Both the position numbers and the translations under genes were made by a program. A DNA stretch of 64,000 bases from Berghia stephanieae (Eukaryota; Mollusca; Gastropoda; Nudibranchia; Aeolidiidae). Each line of letters opens with the position of its first letter. Within the stretch, counting starts at the first letter, position 1. The stretch is taken from contig CM067446.1 of NCBI GenBank assembly GCA_034508935.3, positions 54,942,121 through 55,006,120 of the forward strand, given 5' to 3'. The notes under the pieces are model-generated. The model saw only the letters and a list, made by a program, of their open reading frames with translations. It was not told the DNA's origin and ran no database searches. Shown here one piece after another: positions 1-13,700 of this stretch.

Positions 1-2860
1 TCACCTCTTAATTATGGGGTGGGGGGGGGGGGGGGGCGTCTAGCGAATTGAGTCCTATAGATGAACGAAATTGACGTCACTCAGCTCTTTTTATTGTTTT
101 TAGACAACACGCAGCCATTTTAATGATTATTTCTAACTATCGTGTCCTTTTTGTGCGTGCACACGTAAATAGTAGCCCATATCTCAGAAATATGTGATAC
201 ATCGTGTCAAAACGGTATTATATCGGTGAGAACAAGATGCCCAATAATGATTTCAAAGTCATAGTGACATGAGATATGAAAATTTACTATTTGTCATTTA
301 TAAAAATAATACATCATTTAGCTCAACTCTCACATTAAAAAAAAATATCAATTCAGTTTTGAGCATCTAAACGACCCCAGCATAGTAACGTTTAGAGGTA
401 GTAGATCACATTGACGTGAATTGTGATTTCTTGATGTTCAATTGCTATGATAATAATCTTAATACGATATCATTGACTGTCTAGATTTTTCCCACATTGT
501 AAGGGGTAAACCTAATCCAGAATACATTGACATAATGAAAGAGAAAACACTCGAACATGTCAGCGCTAAAACTTTATCCTACAAATCCTAAAAATCTGCA
601 AATTTGCACCCAGACTAAGTTTTGTATAATATATAAGCCCATTTAAAAAGCAAATCAAATTATTTTAAGATTTGAGATTGAGTAACATGATTCTAACGCA
701 TATCTACATTTTAAAACACATGGCTTTTGAGGCAACATTCTTAAAACTTAAAAAGTAAAGATTAATGATTTCTTAACTCATAACTTTTTATAACGCCATT
801 AAACGCAAATTAAGAAGTAAAATCATTGAAACTTCAAAAAAAAAAAAAGCAACAATTTATTTTTGGCGTTTAGCTAAAATAATCACAACATCCACCAGTA
901 TCAACACACACACAACTCTATGTGTAGCCTATAGTGAGAACTATTCATAAAAATGGCTGGCTAAAATCAATAACAAAGAGCTGAGTTAGGGCTATACATG
1001 ACGTCATAATGCAATTTAATACTGTTAACTCTGCCAAGTTACTCAATGGAAATAGAAATGAAATATAAAGAACAAGAACAGAAGTATAAAAGCAGCATAC
1101 TGTAATTTACTACCTCCAGTCAACAACGAATGGGATTGTCCGTATTTTGATTTTAACATGCGATCGTATAATATTTGCCTAACAATCCATAAATAAGTGT
1201 TAAAAAATGTAATGGCTTTTTTCCGTTGGCCGGATTTTTGCTAGGGAATATGTCGAATTGTTTTGTTTTTTGTTTTTTTGTTTGTTTGTTTGTTTTTGTT
1301 TGTTTCTGGAGCGAACTACTTAAATTATCTACAGTTAAGAGAATCATCTAAATTGTTTCCTAATAGCATTCTGAAACCGTTGTTTTCCTGTTGAATCGGA
1401 ATTTTAGCTCACTAAGAGCATCTATATGACAGCTAATGTACGTCCATAATAACTGTGGGACAGCATAGATAGTGCGACTTTGAAGAGTGGTTTCTGGATA
1501 AAATTTATCAGAATTCTCTTTTACTTTCTTCTTATTTAAACATACCCAATCTATTGCAATCTACTTTAACTGTAACCATTCAACATGATGCAGCCACTGC
1601 TTTTGTGAATCCAGTACACAATTTTGAAAGAAATAAAGAAACCATTGAATTCAATGACCATGAAGATGCCCGGTTTGGGAAGGGCGTTGTTGTTATGATG
1701 TACTAATCGTTTTGTTGACTTGTTTTGTTTGTTTGTTTGATTTTGTTGTTCGTTTGTTAAGGGTTTCTTATTGTTTTTTTTTGTTTTGTTTTTTTAAATT
1801 AATATTTTTGTTTGATTTTTTATTGCACTTTTCTTATCTTTAAAAAACAAATTATTTTTCGTTCTTTTTATATTTTTCTTTAGCATGTTCTTGGATATGA
1901 TAAGCGTGATAGCCTTTGGTTTGTCTTGTTTGAAGATAAAAGTATAATTTTAATGATGCATCTGAAAACCTATATCAAACAAGGTTCGCCACGATGAATT
2001 ATATGATTCAGCATCATTATCGTCATCGTAATCATGATGACGATGCACCATCATCATCATCATCATCATCCTCATCCTCATCACGACGACAACGACAACC
2101 ATCATCATGATCATCATCGTCATTATCAGCGGCAGGAACATCAGCATTATCATTATAATTAATACGCTATCTATTCTTTGCCTGATGCACATAACATTAT
2201 TCGGATCCCAAGTGAATGTTAGTTGTGTGTACATAAGCAATTAATTTGTTATTTGTTCACGTCTGTGCTCACGTGTTTAAAGGGGGCGAGTAGTGGAGAT
2301 ATTGTGTGTCGTGAAACGAGTGTGCTGAACCTGAGGATTATGCATGCAATTAACGTGATTTCCTTTATGTGTAATTTACAGCTGGGTTCAGCACAGTGAT
2401 GATGAAAGTTGATTCTAATAATAGTGTCAAGTTGTTTGATCACCTGTTTTATGTATGAAAATAAAATAATGATATGGATTCTCATAATATTATGTCAAAT
2501 TTTACAATGTTTTTTTATCTGAACAATAATTTGAAAAATCATGTCTTATTAAACTTTTAACATTAAAAGTCAATCCATACGGAAATGCAATTTGGTCATT
2601 GGTGAGCTGAATAAAATTATTATATTATAGCCTTTGAAAACTCAAAGTCCTGAGATTCTACCGCATGATCTGACGGGGGAGGGAAATGGGGGGGGGGGGG
2701 GGGTATTGTATTAGATTTTTGTTATGTTTTTTTTAAAATATTGACCTGTTATAGGAGGCGTTCCGTCTTTTCCGTGAGGGTTTGCTAACGCCCAGACAAG
2801 AAACGTTCGCTCACAAACAGCGGCGGTCGCTGCTTTACCCCGTGATCTATTTGACTTTGA
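1..2860. other. AT-rich intergenic DNA, no gene seen
   Basis: No convincing coding exon was found on either strand. The stretch holds a poly(G) run at about 22-36, a poly(T)/GTTT-rich patch at 1255-1310 and 1715-1800, an ATC-rich imperfect repeat at 2015-2130 and a second poly(G) run at about 2688-2703. The short open frames here are explained by these low-complexity tracts. Confidence 0.6.
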
Positions 2861-2864
2861 CCAG

Positions 2865-3795
2865 GGGGCCGTTTTCATGAACGCGGACTAGCGCTTAGTT
2901 TCTGACTATCTCTGACTTTAGTCAATGACTTGAAAAAAATCGTATTTCACGTGAGCTGACTAAGCAAGTCCGGGACTAAAATCCCGGCACCTTCGGACGA
3001 ACCTGGTCCAAGTTTTAGTCATTTGCTGAGGCAAGACTTCATGCTTTAGTCTGTGTCTAGTTACCAGGAGACGTCGTTATAGCGTCAACAAGATAGCAGC
3101 TATTTTTAGATTGAGTGCGCTTCGATTCGGAAAGAAAATACGTCGGTTACGAATGACAGAGGCAAAACGTGTCCTGTTGCCATTGACACTGGCTTTAAAA
3201 AACTATAAGATAAGTGCAAATCGTCAAAAGGACACATTTATGTGAGAAATATTAAAAAATTGAATCTATCGGGTCATGAGTTGAGAATGAACAAAAGACT
3301 CTGAAATCGAAGTGTTTGCGTCAATGAACAACCCAAAAAGATGATTAGAAAGTATAGTGGAGACAAAAGTTATTCTGTTGACATTGCAATTGACTGAAAT
3401 AATGTGATTAATCAGAACACACTTTCTCTTTTGTGTTATTATTTGTTTGGTTTGTTTTGTTGTTGTTGTTGTTTTTGTTTTTTGTTTTTTGTTCAATTTC
3501 TTTGAGTTTCAATCTCGGTGTTCGTCATCTCAATGAAACTGCCATTGGCCTAAATATAGAATTGACAGTCGACAATATCACTTGTGTTGTTAATTTCCTC
3601 TATAGAAATATGTTGCATGGTAAGTATGAAAGCGGTTGTATCTTACCTGCCTTCGTGTAGTAGAGAGGTGATGTTACCCGCACAAAATAGCCGAATTAGT
3701 CACCGTCCTTAAAACGCCCACTTCCAGGCAAGAGATTAGATAGTCCGAGACTAGACTAGTAAATACCTAAATTTAGTCCTCGTTCATGAAAACGA
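2865..3795. mobile_element. Non-autonomous DNA transposon with ~21 bp inverted ends
   Basis: The sequence at 2870-2890 (CGTTTTCATGAACGCGGACTA) is repeated in inverted orientation at 3774-3794 with one mismatch, so about 0.93 kb is bounded by terminal inverted repeats. A clear target duplication was not seen and no transposase is recognisable inside; the open frame at 3433-3660 is partly T-rich low complexity and matches nothing I know. The superfamily is left open (PIF/Harbinger is possible). Two internal segments repeat the 'gactaag/ctagact' words near each end, as sub-terminal repeats often do. Confidence 0.5.
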
Positions 3796-3910
3796 GTCCA
3801 GAACTTTCCTCTTAAGTCGTTCATTGTATTATATATTATATTGATGGTCTATACCCTTTGCAAACGAGATTTTTATTTTACAAAATAGGACTGATCATTG
3901 CTTATATATA

Positions 3911-5441
3911 GGGCAAGGTGGGGAATTCCAAACCCAACTTTTTCAGTTTATTGTCATGAAGTTTCTATTGATGAGATGAACACACAAACAGAATACAAAT
4001 ATCCCAATGGCATTCACACTTGGATCCTGAACAAGTAACATTAAAAGAAGGAACGACACTTCATAAATCCCAAATTTTCTCTTTATTCGAACATTCATCA
4101 TTTTGGGGTAATTCCACATCCATCATGACAAGCATGCAAAAACGAGAATGAAACAATCAGGAACAATAATTAACATCTGAAATGAACACAACAACAATCT
4201 TTGAAGACCATGACATCGGCGGGGTCCCCATAGCTCAGCCCCATGCCATACAACACTGTCTTTTCTTGAAATGCATCACCATGATTAGCCAATCACTATA
4301 GAAAAAGGAGAAAAACATGAACAGAAATCCCTGCTAAATCCAGCTCTAAAGCATGGGCATATATAAGTGACATCATTCATTTAGGTCCCAATAAGGCTTA
4401 TTATTCAAACAATATTAATAGGCTACACACCTCCAAGAATTTTCTAAGAAAAACAATTAGCAAACTATGTTGGGGGGCCCTCTTTGTAAAATAAAACCAT
4501 CGACATTGTTATGGGACTTGAGAACATGTCATATGACGAACGTTTAGCATTCCTCGATCGAGCTAGTCTCAAATACAGAGGAATTAGGGGAGACTTAATT
4601 CAGCTATACAAGATAATACATAATATAGGTAAAGGATATAATCCCATCCATCAATTTTGTTTACATTTTCCAAGATTACGTATACCAGAGGCGACAAATA
4701 TAATATATATATATTCCAAGATTTCAGACCCAAATAAGACAGAACTCATTTATTATACGTATAGTGAAAACAAGAAGTAGTCTCTGTTTTAACACAAAAA
4801 AATGCATGTTCTTTGAATCAGTTTAGAATCTTAGTTGATAGGGAGTTAAAGTCTCTGAGATTTAAGTATGACTAATATATTTTATTCTATTTTACGAAAA
4901 AAAGAAGTTAAAAATTAATAATTGATTAATTTCTGAATTCAATTTGATTTTGTTAATTTTCATTTATAAGATAGGATAAGTCATAGGATTTTGATAAAAT
5001 ATTTTCATAAAAAAAAGACCCGAGAAATTCGAAACCTGTAGGGTGTGGAATTTCCCTGACCTTTATGAATCTAAAATAGGCACAGCAACTTACTTAAGGC
5101 ATCTAGAAAGGTTTGGGGGTAAAATGTTACCTATCCGATGAATGATTAAGCATTTCTAGCTCGAGCTTCAGAATTGAAGAAAATTTAACAACATTTTGCC
5201 ATATTTGAAAACCATGAATATTGCACTTACCTTCAATGGGTTCATAAAAACTTGAAAAATTGTCAGAATTCAACAGGAGTAAAAGTAGCTGCTTCTTGTG
5301 TTCAAATAGGAAATAGAAATCAAAGGCAGTTAAAACTTTGAACAGTATTCAATGGGTCTTTTCGCATTCTTTCTGCGAAGAGCTTGATATAATGAATGTG
5401 GGGGTGGAATAACCCCAGTGTGGAATTCCCCCACCTTACCC
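3911..5441. mobile_element. 1.53 kb TIR element flanked by TA
   Basis: The left end reads GGGCAAGGTGGGGAATTCCA and the right end is its inverted copy with one substitution and one extra G. Both ends are flanked by TA (3909-3910 and 5442-5443), which would fit a TA target duplication. A second inverted pair (GGGGTAATTCCAC near 4115 and GTGGAATAACCCC near 5405) lies inside each end. No transposase is visible. The only coding-like stretch is a LINE remnant at about 4480-4790, so the element is non-autonomous and has picked up foreign DNA. Confidence 0.6.
4511..4780 (+). pseudogene. LINE reverse transcriptase C-terminal fragment
   Basis: The 89-codon frame contains YDERLAFLDRASLKYRGIRG followed by DLIQLYKIIHN. 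This matches the region after the reverse transcriptase domain in jockey/CR1/I-type LINEs, where the usual pattern is 'ERL..L.L.SLEYRR.RGDLI..YKI'. No catalytic motif is present and the fragment stops at 4780, so it is a dead 3' scrap. It lies inside the TA-flanked TIR element, so it was either captured by that element or inserted into it. Confidence 0.6.
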
Positions 5442-5521
5442 TACTTAACAGAGAGGGTGAGAAAAACAAAACAAACAAACAAACAACCCCCCCCCCCCCC
5501 CCACGAAATCTAAGCTGAGAA

Positions 5522-5832
5522 GGCCCAGGTTTGAGAGTCTTTGCTAAGATGAGGGTAATTTAAATCGGTCGATATTTGAAGGACATGTTTTCTGGCCAAA
5601 TTTTTACATACGAGTTTTTCTGGAGTACAGAAGTTAACTGTTTAAATATTATATCGAATACTAAGCTGTTGGTAGCTGTGGACTAAAAAGTAATGGACAA
5701 AAGTCCCAGGTTTGAGAGTTTTTGCCAAGATGAGAGTCATTTAAATCAATCGATGTTTTAGGAATAGTTTTCTGGCCAATTTTATATATACAGGATTTCC
5801 AGAGTACGGCAGTTGACTGGTTAAACTCACTC
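5522..5832. repeat. Two-copy direct repeat, ~128 bp units
   Basis: About 128 bp starting at 5522 (beginning AGGCCCAGGTTTGAGAGT) recurs from about 5702 (AGTCCCAGGTTTGAGAGT), with roughly 80% identity by eye and a period near 180 bp. No open frame of note spans either copy. It is a tandem-type duplication of unknown origin. Confidence 0.6.
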
Positions 5833-5937
5833 AAAATTCTTCTCTTCTTCAAAAAAACGTTTGTATTCAGTAATCAGTTTTTTCTTGTTCGCGCCGACAT
5901 ACTTTAGACGGTTGGTTACATAACACCCTTGTCAAAT

Positions 5938-6195
5938 TCGATGGTCGGTGCATCAAACCTCTGAAGTCTCGATTTTCACGATCGGCGGATCAAAACTCTG
6001 AAGTCTACATACGAGCTTTGCGCACCATGTTTTATTTAATTTTGGGCGGATCAGACTTCTGATAACTGACATCAAAGGTCTAATCCGCCCAAAGTTAAAT
6101 AAAACATGGTGCGCAAAGCTCGTATGTAGAATTCAAAGTTTTGATCCGGCGATTGTGAAAATTGGGACTTAGAGGTTAGATCCACCGACCATCGA
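5938..6195. mobile_element. Fold-back (long inverted repeat) element, 258 bp
   Basis: The two halves are near-complete inverted copies of each other. The outer ends are TCGATGGTCGGTG (5938-5950) and its complement (6183-6195), the inner arms include ACATACGAGCTTTGCGCACC and its complement, and the turn lies near 6065. Almost the whole element could fold into one hairpin. This is typical of fold-back or MITE-type DNA elements. No coding capacity is present. Confidence 0.75.
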
Positions 6196-6537
6196 TAAAC
6201 TGTTACAATGATAATCATTATTGTATTTCCCATTGCCATTAGCTGTATTAAGCAACTTTTGAGTTATTATTATCGACGGCATTCACTGTCTAACACAATG
6301 ATAAAACCACGAATGTTGTTAATATCTGGAACTAAATCGAATGCACACAGGGTGTCTGTAATGTCTTTCCCAGATAACAAAGACTTATTATTCTAAACTC
6401 ATTTAATATACTTCAACAAGTCCATAGAGGATTTTCCAATTTCAAAGACTTGTTATTCTAAAACCATTAATTATATTTCCATTTGGTTTTAACCATCTCC
6501 GTCTTCTTAAGACAATGAATAATACGTTTTATCCATT

Positions 6538-6587
6538 AGTAAATAACCCACATTACATCACTAGTAAATAACCCACATTACATCACT
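6538..6587. repeat. Two tandem copies of a 25 bp unit
   Basis: AGTAAATAACCCACATTACA plus TCACT occurs twice back to back with no change, so this is a recent slip duplication in intergenic DNA. Confidence 0.8.
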
Positions 6588-6659
6588 AATGTTAGCAAAA
6601 TGAAAAGAAAAATGAGTGGAGCAGGCACTTATGTTGATAATTGCTAGAAATGATGTGAG

Positions 6660-6899
6660 TATAAAAGTGCCAGAGGACAACAATGATTAACAACTTTAGC
6701 GATGATGGAGAGGTGTACCCAGGACCCGTCTTTTACGGCATCCATCGCCTGGCCACGAGAAGGACGCTCCACAATGGACGCTATCCACCACTTCAATAAA
6801 GGTTGTTTCAAACGCAGTAAATATTTTAAGTCCTTCTCGCGACTTTTTGAGGTAGTTAGGTCAACATACAAGCACCATGAAATTTATAAACTAAAATAA
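6660..6899 (+). other. TATA-like box before a 65-codon frame, unproven
   Basis: TATAAAAG at 6660-6667 lies about 35 bp before an ATG (6702) that opens 65 codons (MMERCTQDPSFTASIAWPRE and on), and AATAAA overlaps the end of the frame near 6894. The local base composition is less AT-rich than its surroundings. I recognise no domain, and the complementary strand is also open, so this may be chance. It lies 0.9 kb before the arrestin-gene start. Confidence 0.15.
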
Positions 6900-7169
6900 A
6901 TATGAACTTAGAAAACCTCATTTTTCTTTCCTTAACTTTAAAATAGCAATAATATGACAAACATCTCTGGGTAACGTGATTGCATGAAACAGAATCACAA
7001 AAAGTAGCCCAACAACGTTTGATAGCCCAGTTTCGCAGACCATTACAGAATTAAAAACAAACAACAAAACAAACATCGAGTATTCTACATTTGATGAGAC
7101 ATTTTTCAGAGTATGACCAGGCTCCCGTGACCAAGCATTGTCAATGAAACTGTTCAAAAGGACCCATAT

Positions 7170-7470
<301 letters not shown>

Positions 7471-7771
7471 TTTGTTTTCTTGTCATCTTTGCATTGTCTT
7501 GCATTGCATCATTCGCACCTTTCTTCAATATGGAGCTCTTTTTGGTACATGTCAAAGAACTTCAAGTAACCTATTGCACTTCCGTAATGACTGAGAAATG
7601 AAAACGAAAGTAGGGACAAGTAGGAAGGAAGGGAATTCTTTTTACTGTAACAAGTGAATGTTATGTTTATGAACTTGGAGGGAAAGGGAAAAAAGTTAAA
7701 ACTTTACTTCAAATGTTATTGAATAAGTATGTAATCTTGCCGACGAATTTAGAAATGTTGATTATCATAAG

Positions 7772-10700
7772 ATGAACAACGAATTAACTGTGAGGACCAA
7801 CAAAGGGGAATATCTTCCTGGAGACTCGGTGTTCGGGTATGATTTTTCTTATTATTTGGCTTTTAATTTTTAAACTAAACTTTTTGAAATATCTAAATAT
7901 AATCTAGATAGGCAGGTACTTTGGCATTGGCTAAGATGCGAGGTCCCTGGCGCCATCTTGCTAACACAGAGCAAATTGACAAGATAGTGTGATTATTCTC
8001 AGACAAGTCTCCAAGAGTCAGAGTCAGAGAATAAGAAAATTGATTATTGGCAGACACTGACTTCCAATAACGATGGACGGTTATATATACAGACACTTTT
8101 TTTGAAACTCCGCTCTTTTTAACATTTACCCACATTCCAGAATATGGAAAGTTTCAAAATGCACATAGAAATAAGTAATTAATGTTAATAAAATATCAAT
8201 AAAATAAATCAGTCGATGGATAGTAGGTTACTATATATAGGCACTTAAATGAATGGCTAAATCTGTGTCACAGTTCTCCCATTCACCTGTGTGACCGCTA
8301 GTTATCGTTTGTGAGCTGCAGGCTAAAACCATGGCTTGGTTAAATTGAGATATCTCTGGTATTTATTTACAGAACTGGATAAATTAAATACCAAAATAAA
8401 GGGCACTGAACGCCCTATTATTTGGTACAATTACCATTTCCCTCCATAAATTCATTTAGAAGATATTGTAATGGAAAGATAGCTTAATTGTAGTGGGCAA
8501 GAAAATCAAGCCGTTTATCATCATTCATGAAAAAATCCCCTTAAAACATAAATAATCATAAAATTCAATCATTTTCCTTTCCAATGATACCATTTTCAAC
8601 TTTCAAAACTGCTTCCAGGATACCTTTTGAGCATTCCATAAAATCACACTCATTTCAAAATCTACCAAAGTAACGCCATTTCAGCTTGGACTGCCGTGGT
8701 CAGCGTCGGTCATTGGCTCCTAGCCTTGTGACGTCACAGTGTTTCAGGGGAATCCCCTTTCGTTTTTTAAGTCAGCTGGTGCCCAATTTCAGGCTGATTC
8801 CTATAGTAATTTTTGGGTGTTTTTAAGGCATAAAAAATTGAATAACTCTGCTTCTGTATAACCTAGAGACAAAATTCAAACGGTTTTATCATCGGGATGG
8901 TATACTGCATCATAGTAAACCAGATTTTATACTGTCATTTGAAAACTGAATTTTCATTTAAGTGCCTACTATATATACACAATATGCGTCGATATTCATA
9001 TGGGTGTCATGGCCGGTTAAGTCATTTGCCTTAGAAGGCTTGTCGGAATCGACGTTGTGTGTTCGAAAACCCAGGCTTTTGGTTATGGCAGTGTCTATGT
9101 ACCCGGTAACCGGGCACCTAGCCTCGGGATCTACATACATGGTAACTCCGGTAACTGGTTTGCTGTACATGTTACATATTATTAATAGAATATTAGATAT
9201 ATCGATTATGTAATCGTCCTCTTGTTTACTAGACCGAATTAAATATGGCCGACTTATTATCATGTGTTCCTTGTTGATGTTTATAAATTAAGATTACTTG
9301 AGCTAGACTTTATAACATGGTGTCAGAAGTGGGATCCTAAATATATTCATATATTCGAAATAATTCAAGGAATACAACAAACATTCAACATCAGTAGAAA
9401 AAACTTTACTATTTAGAACTAGATTGAAAGCAATACGACATAGAATAGAACAAGAATTTTATCAAAATCAAAACAATTCAAATCAAAAGTTGATAAACGG
9501 AATATAAAATGTCGAATGGAACAAACGATTGGAGAACTTTCATTTAAAACATTATTATTATGTGATTCTTAGAGCAAAGATAAAATACCAATTTCGAAAG
9601 AAGGGAGATGTTACATATTATTAATAGAATATTAGATATATCAATTATGTAATCGTCCTCTTGTTTACTAGACCGAATTAAAGATGGCCGACTTATTATC
9701 ATGTGTTCCTTGTTGATGTTTATAAATTAAGATTACTTGAGCTAGACTATATAACACTACAACTCACATGTCTCATGGTTGGTATTTGACACTTTAAGTT
9801 TAAGTAAGGCTTTTGGCGATGATACGCTCTATTACATGTATGTTTTCTTTGTTTTATTATTGATCCCAAAAGATTGATAATTTTTCTTGCATTTCACTTT
9901 CCTATACTTCGTCGCAAGTGAAATGCATATAACTTTTATTACCTTTCATAAAAGCAGTCTTGTTTTGACACAATACAAATCAACATCCCTGTCTTGATGC
10001 TGCCTTGACATCACTCACTCAGAAGATAAAATTTCCCCCTCAAATCAAGTGTCAAAGTTGACATGAAATGTCCCAATTAAAGTTTTTTGTTATTCTGTGT
10101 GTGTGTGTGTGTGTTTTGTGTGGTGCACATGCGTGTGTTTATGTGTGTATGTATGTGCTTCTTTTTTATTTGATCTACTATCTTAGGGCTTTTAATTCTT
10201 TTGAGCTTTTAAGTTCTAAAATGTAACTGTTAATATTAATATTTTTTTCTTTTACAGTGCAGTTTATCTACGTATATGTAGACCAACTGAAGGATGTGGA
10301 ATAAAGATAACATTCAAAGGGATAGAAAAATGCAAGTTAAAAATACATTTTTATTAGTTTATTTGACTGGTCAAGAACCTGAGACTAAACTTATCTTATC
10401 TTTTATAATTAGGGTAATAGTTATAGAACAATTTTTAAATGTTCACTTTCAATTTTTTTTCGGAACTTTCATATATTATACTTATACAATGTATTGTTTT
10501 CATCAGTTCTGTATCTTTGTGGGCATTTGATTATTCTATGGTAATGGTAACTAACTGTACCAAATTGTAAAATTAAAAGGTTATTCAAAGTTCAATATCA
10601 GACCTGACATTTTTCTATGGATTTCATTTCAAATTTCTATTCGTGAAATTTATTATTAACTCCTTACTCGATAAAAAATATATGGTGAATGTTAAGTTAA

Positions 10701-13700
10701 AACGAATTGATGATTAACTCTTTACTCAATAAAAATATATAATTAAAATTAAGACTTGCTTAAAGCCATTGCATGTTAAGCATGGTCCTAATAGTGCTAG
10801 AAAACTTTGAAATATGATAAGGTGATGTTATTGATGGGAAGTCATTGAGAAACAGGGCAAGATACCTGAACAAATTTAACATCAACGCAATATTATAAGT
10901 ATAAGAAATTGTTGTTTTTTGAGGATTTTAAAAATTTATTTTTACTTCAATAGTTTACTGTTTTTTCCCTTCTTTAATTTGTAGGTGAATACAATTATGA
11001 ATGTAATGGTAGGAAATCCATTAACAAAGAAACAGTACATGTGGATTTCTCTGACATCAATTTGTACTCACAGGAAGGTAAAACTTATATCCCTCGATTT
11101 TGATTATGGTTAAGTATAAGTACTATGCATGCATACAAAAGTATTGGTATTTTAAAATGAAATAACCATGATCTGTTCATACTTGAAAGAGCAACACATG
11201 TGGTGAGTTAATATAATATGTTTTGTCTTTCTGTTATATTATTTAAAGATCCTGAATAACACGACTATACCATGTTATTATCTTAGTTAGAATCACAATA
11301 TATGTAATAAGACATTTCAAAAACATCTGCAAATTTGATTTTAAAATTCATTGTTATTTAATTAATTTTTTTATTTTGATTATGCCAAACATATTTGTAA
11401 GCTACCATATCCATGTGGTATCATATTGAAATGGACCAGATAAAGAGAAGTTAGATATTTTAATTAAAAATGAACTGAATTATAAAATTTATCTCGCTGT
11501 TTAAAAGACTTCATTCACATACCACAATAAAAACATTTGATTTAACATTTATTTTTTATATTCAGAACTTACATCTAAATTTCAGTGTCATCCTGACATA
11601 ACACAGATTAAGGCAATCGGTAGTGTAAGAGGATACTTGTTAGGCGTTTTTGTATAGCTGAACTCAGACAAGTGCACATGTAATGTACACGCAAAAAAAT
11701 TGCACAGCTATAGCAGTTCTGACATTTTATTTTATCCGACAATAGCTAGGAATTTGTCAGATGCTGACACTTCTAAATTAGGAGGATTCTCTGACAATCT
11801 GAACTCCCCATCAATATCAAATGTTGGTATTACCCTGTTAAAAAGTGTAGCAAATAATACCAATGTTTAAATTCAATGACAAGACAGAAACATAAAAAAA
11901 AACAAAAAAAAAACTCTTGCGCATTTTACAACCATTAAGTTTGTGGTTTAATAATACCGTCCATTATTAATATATCTTTGTAAAACAATAATATATTTTT
12001 CAAACAATTTACATCCCATAACATATAATTTACAATCCATTTTATATTTAATTTATTTGTTTTTGTTTTTTTTGTTTGTTTTTTTCTTCCAGAATACTTC
12101 CAGTTTGGGTCATATGTTTTTCCATTTTCATTTCAACTCCCTAATGAAGTTGCAGGTAGGTTTCTGAACAGCACAGAGGAATGGGATTAAAGCAGTGTAG
12201 AAATATGTATATATTTAAAAGATATCTTAATCAAGTGGCCTATGTGTATAAATGTATATTTATTTATTTTCCTGTCTTGGTCCATTACTTCAGCTCATGA
12301 ATCTTTACATCTACAGGGCAGCCCACTTATAATTGCATCCAGTACAATGTCATCTTCTCTATAGCCTGATTTTGTTCAAGTCCCGATTTTACTCTTATAT
12401 ATCATTAATAATAAAATACTCACATAATGACAGATATTTTAATAAAAAACACTGTTTAGCGACATTGATAGCAGGCCTGTAAATCTTCCGACTATTGTCA
12501 GTTTTCTGACAGTGCGATTTTGCTCGATATATTCTGTTAAGTGCTGACAATTTTTTAAAAAATTAATTAAAAGTAAAAATAAAATTTGTAACGTCATAAA
12601 CAGAATCAACAAAAAAGAAAATAAAAGTTTTATTTCGTGCCTCGAAAAATTCAGTTTTTATTCCGTTTCGAACAGCGACTTCAAAAAAAAAAAGAAAGAA
12701 ACTTTTATTTGTCGCGTCAAAGACAAAACAACTGTAGTCACCTAGGTATATTATCATTCCACCTTACACGCTCTGCTAGACGTGGATGTATTCACTGCCA
12801 CAGATGAGAGAGAGGGGTGACAGTGTCTTGTCGTTGAACACATGTGTAGTCAGTAATCAACACGCACAGTGTGTGTCGGACCAGCCCGTTTCTCTCTATT
12901 TTGCTACCGCAACACACACACACCATTATTCTGACTGGTTAATTTCCTCTTCTTCTTCTTTTTTTCTTTCTTCTTCTTCTTCTTCTTCTTCTTCTTCTTT
13001 CTTCTTCTTCTTCTTCTTCTTCTTCTTCTCTCTTCTTCTTCTTCTTCTTCTTCTTCTTCTTCTTCTTCTTCTTCTTCTTCTTCTTCTTCTTTTATAAGAA
13101 TTAATCCAAATAAATGAAAGGATCAGCTTAAAAATTGACACAAACAGGAGCAAAGATAAAGCAGCTTCTCGTGTCAAGCACTAGATACACATCCTTCAAA
13201 AAGGTATCTAGGAATTGTTTCTATTCCTTTCAATTTAGAAACTAACTCAGACCTGGGACCAGAAATGTGTACTCTCTCAAATAATTAGGATGTTTTTCGT
13301 TTTTTTTTTGTACTATAAAATATGGACATGCTTATTGTATTATAAATGAGTTTGGGAAATTGACATGATTTGACTAGTCAACTGACGTGTCATATCTGTG
13401 TTGTGTTTATTAATTTTGTCCTGTTGGTCTATTTTCACGTGCTCAAAAAGTTCTGACTATTTTTTTCACCAACCCTTTACAGGCCTGTGATAGTAATGGC
13501 TAAATTTACATCATCAGTCGAGGTGAAATTTCTGGTCCAATGATAACACAATTTTGGTCCACCAATGGTAGACAGTCCCATCCAGTCCTGTTGTCGAGGC
13601 ATGTTACTTAAGGAGGAAATGCCAAAACAATAAGCTAGCATAGCTGGCACTTCCCATTGCCTAAGCTCACTCACACCATGGTGGTTGACAAACAAATGAA

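Noticed and set aside
6702-6899. 65-codon frame with a TATA-like box as a confirmed gene
   Set aside because: There is no domain, both strands are open, and TATA and AATAAA words are expected by chance in AT-rich DNA; kept only as a low-confidence entry.
12786-13177. Long Ser/Leu and Arg/Glu open frames on both strands
   Set aside because: They are translations of the (TTC)n array and have no coding meaning.
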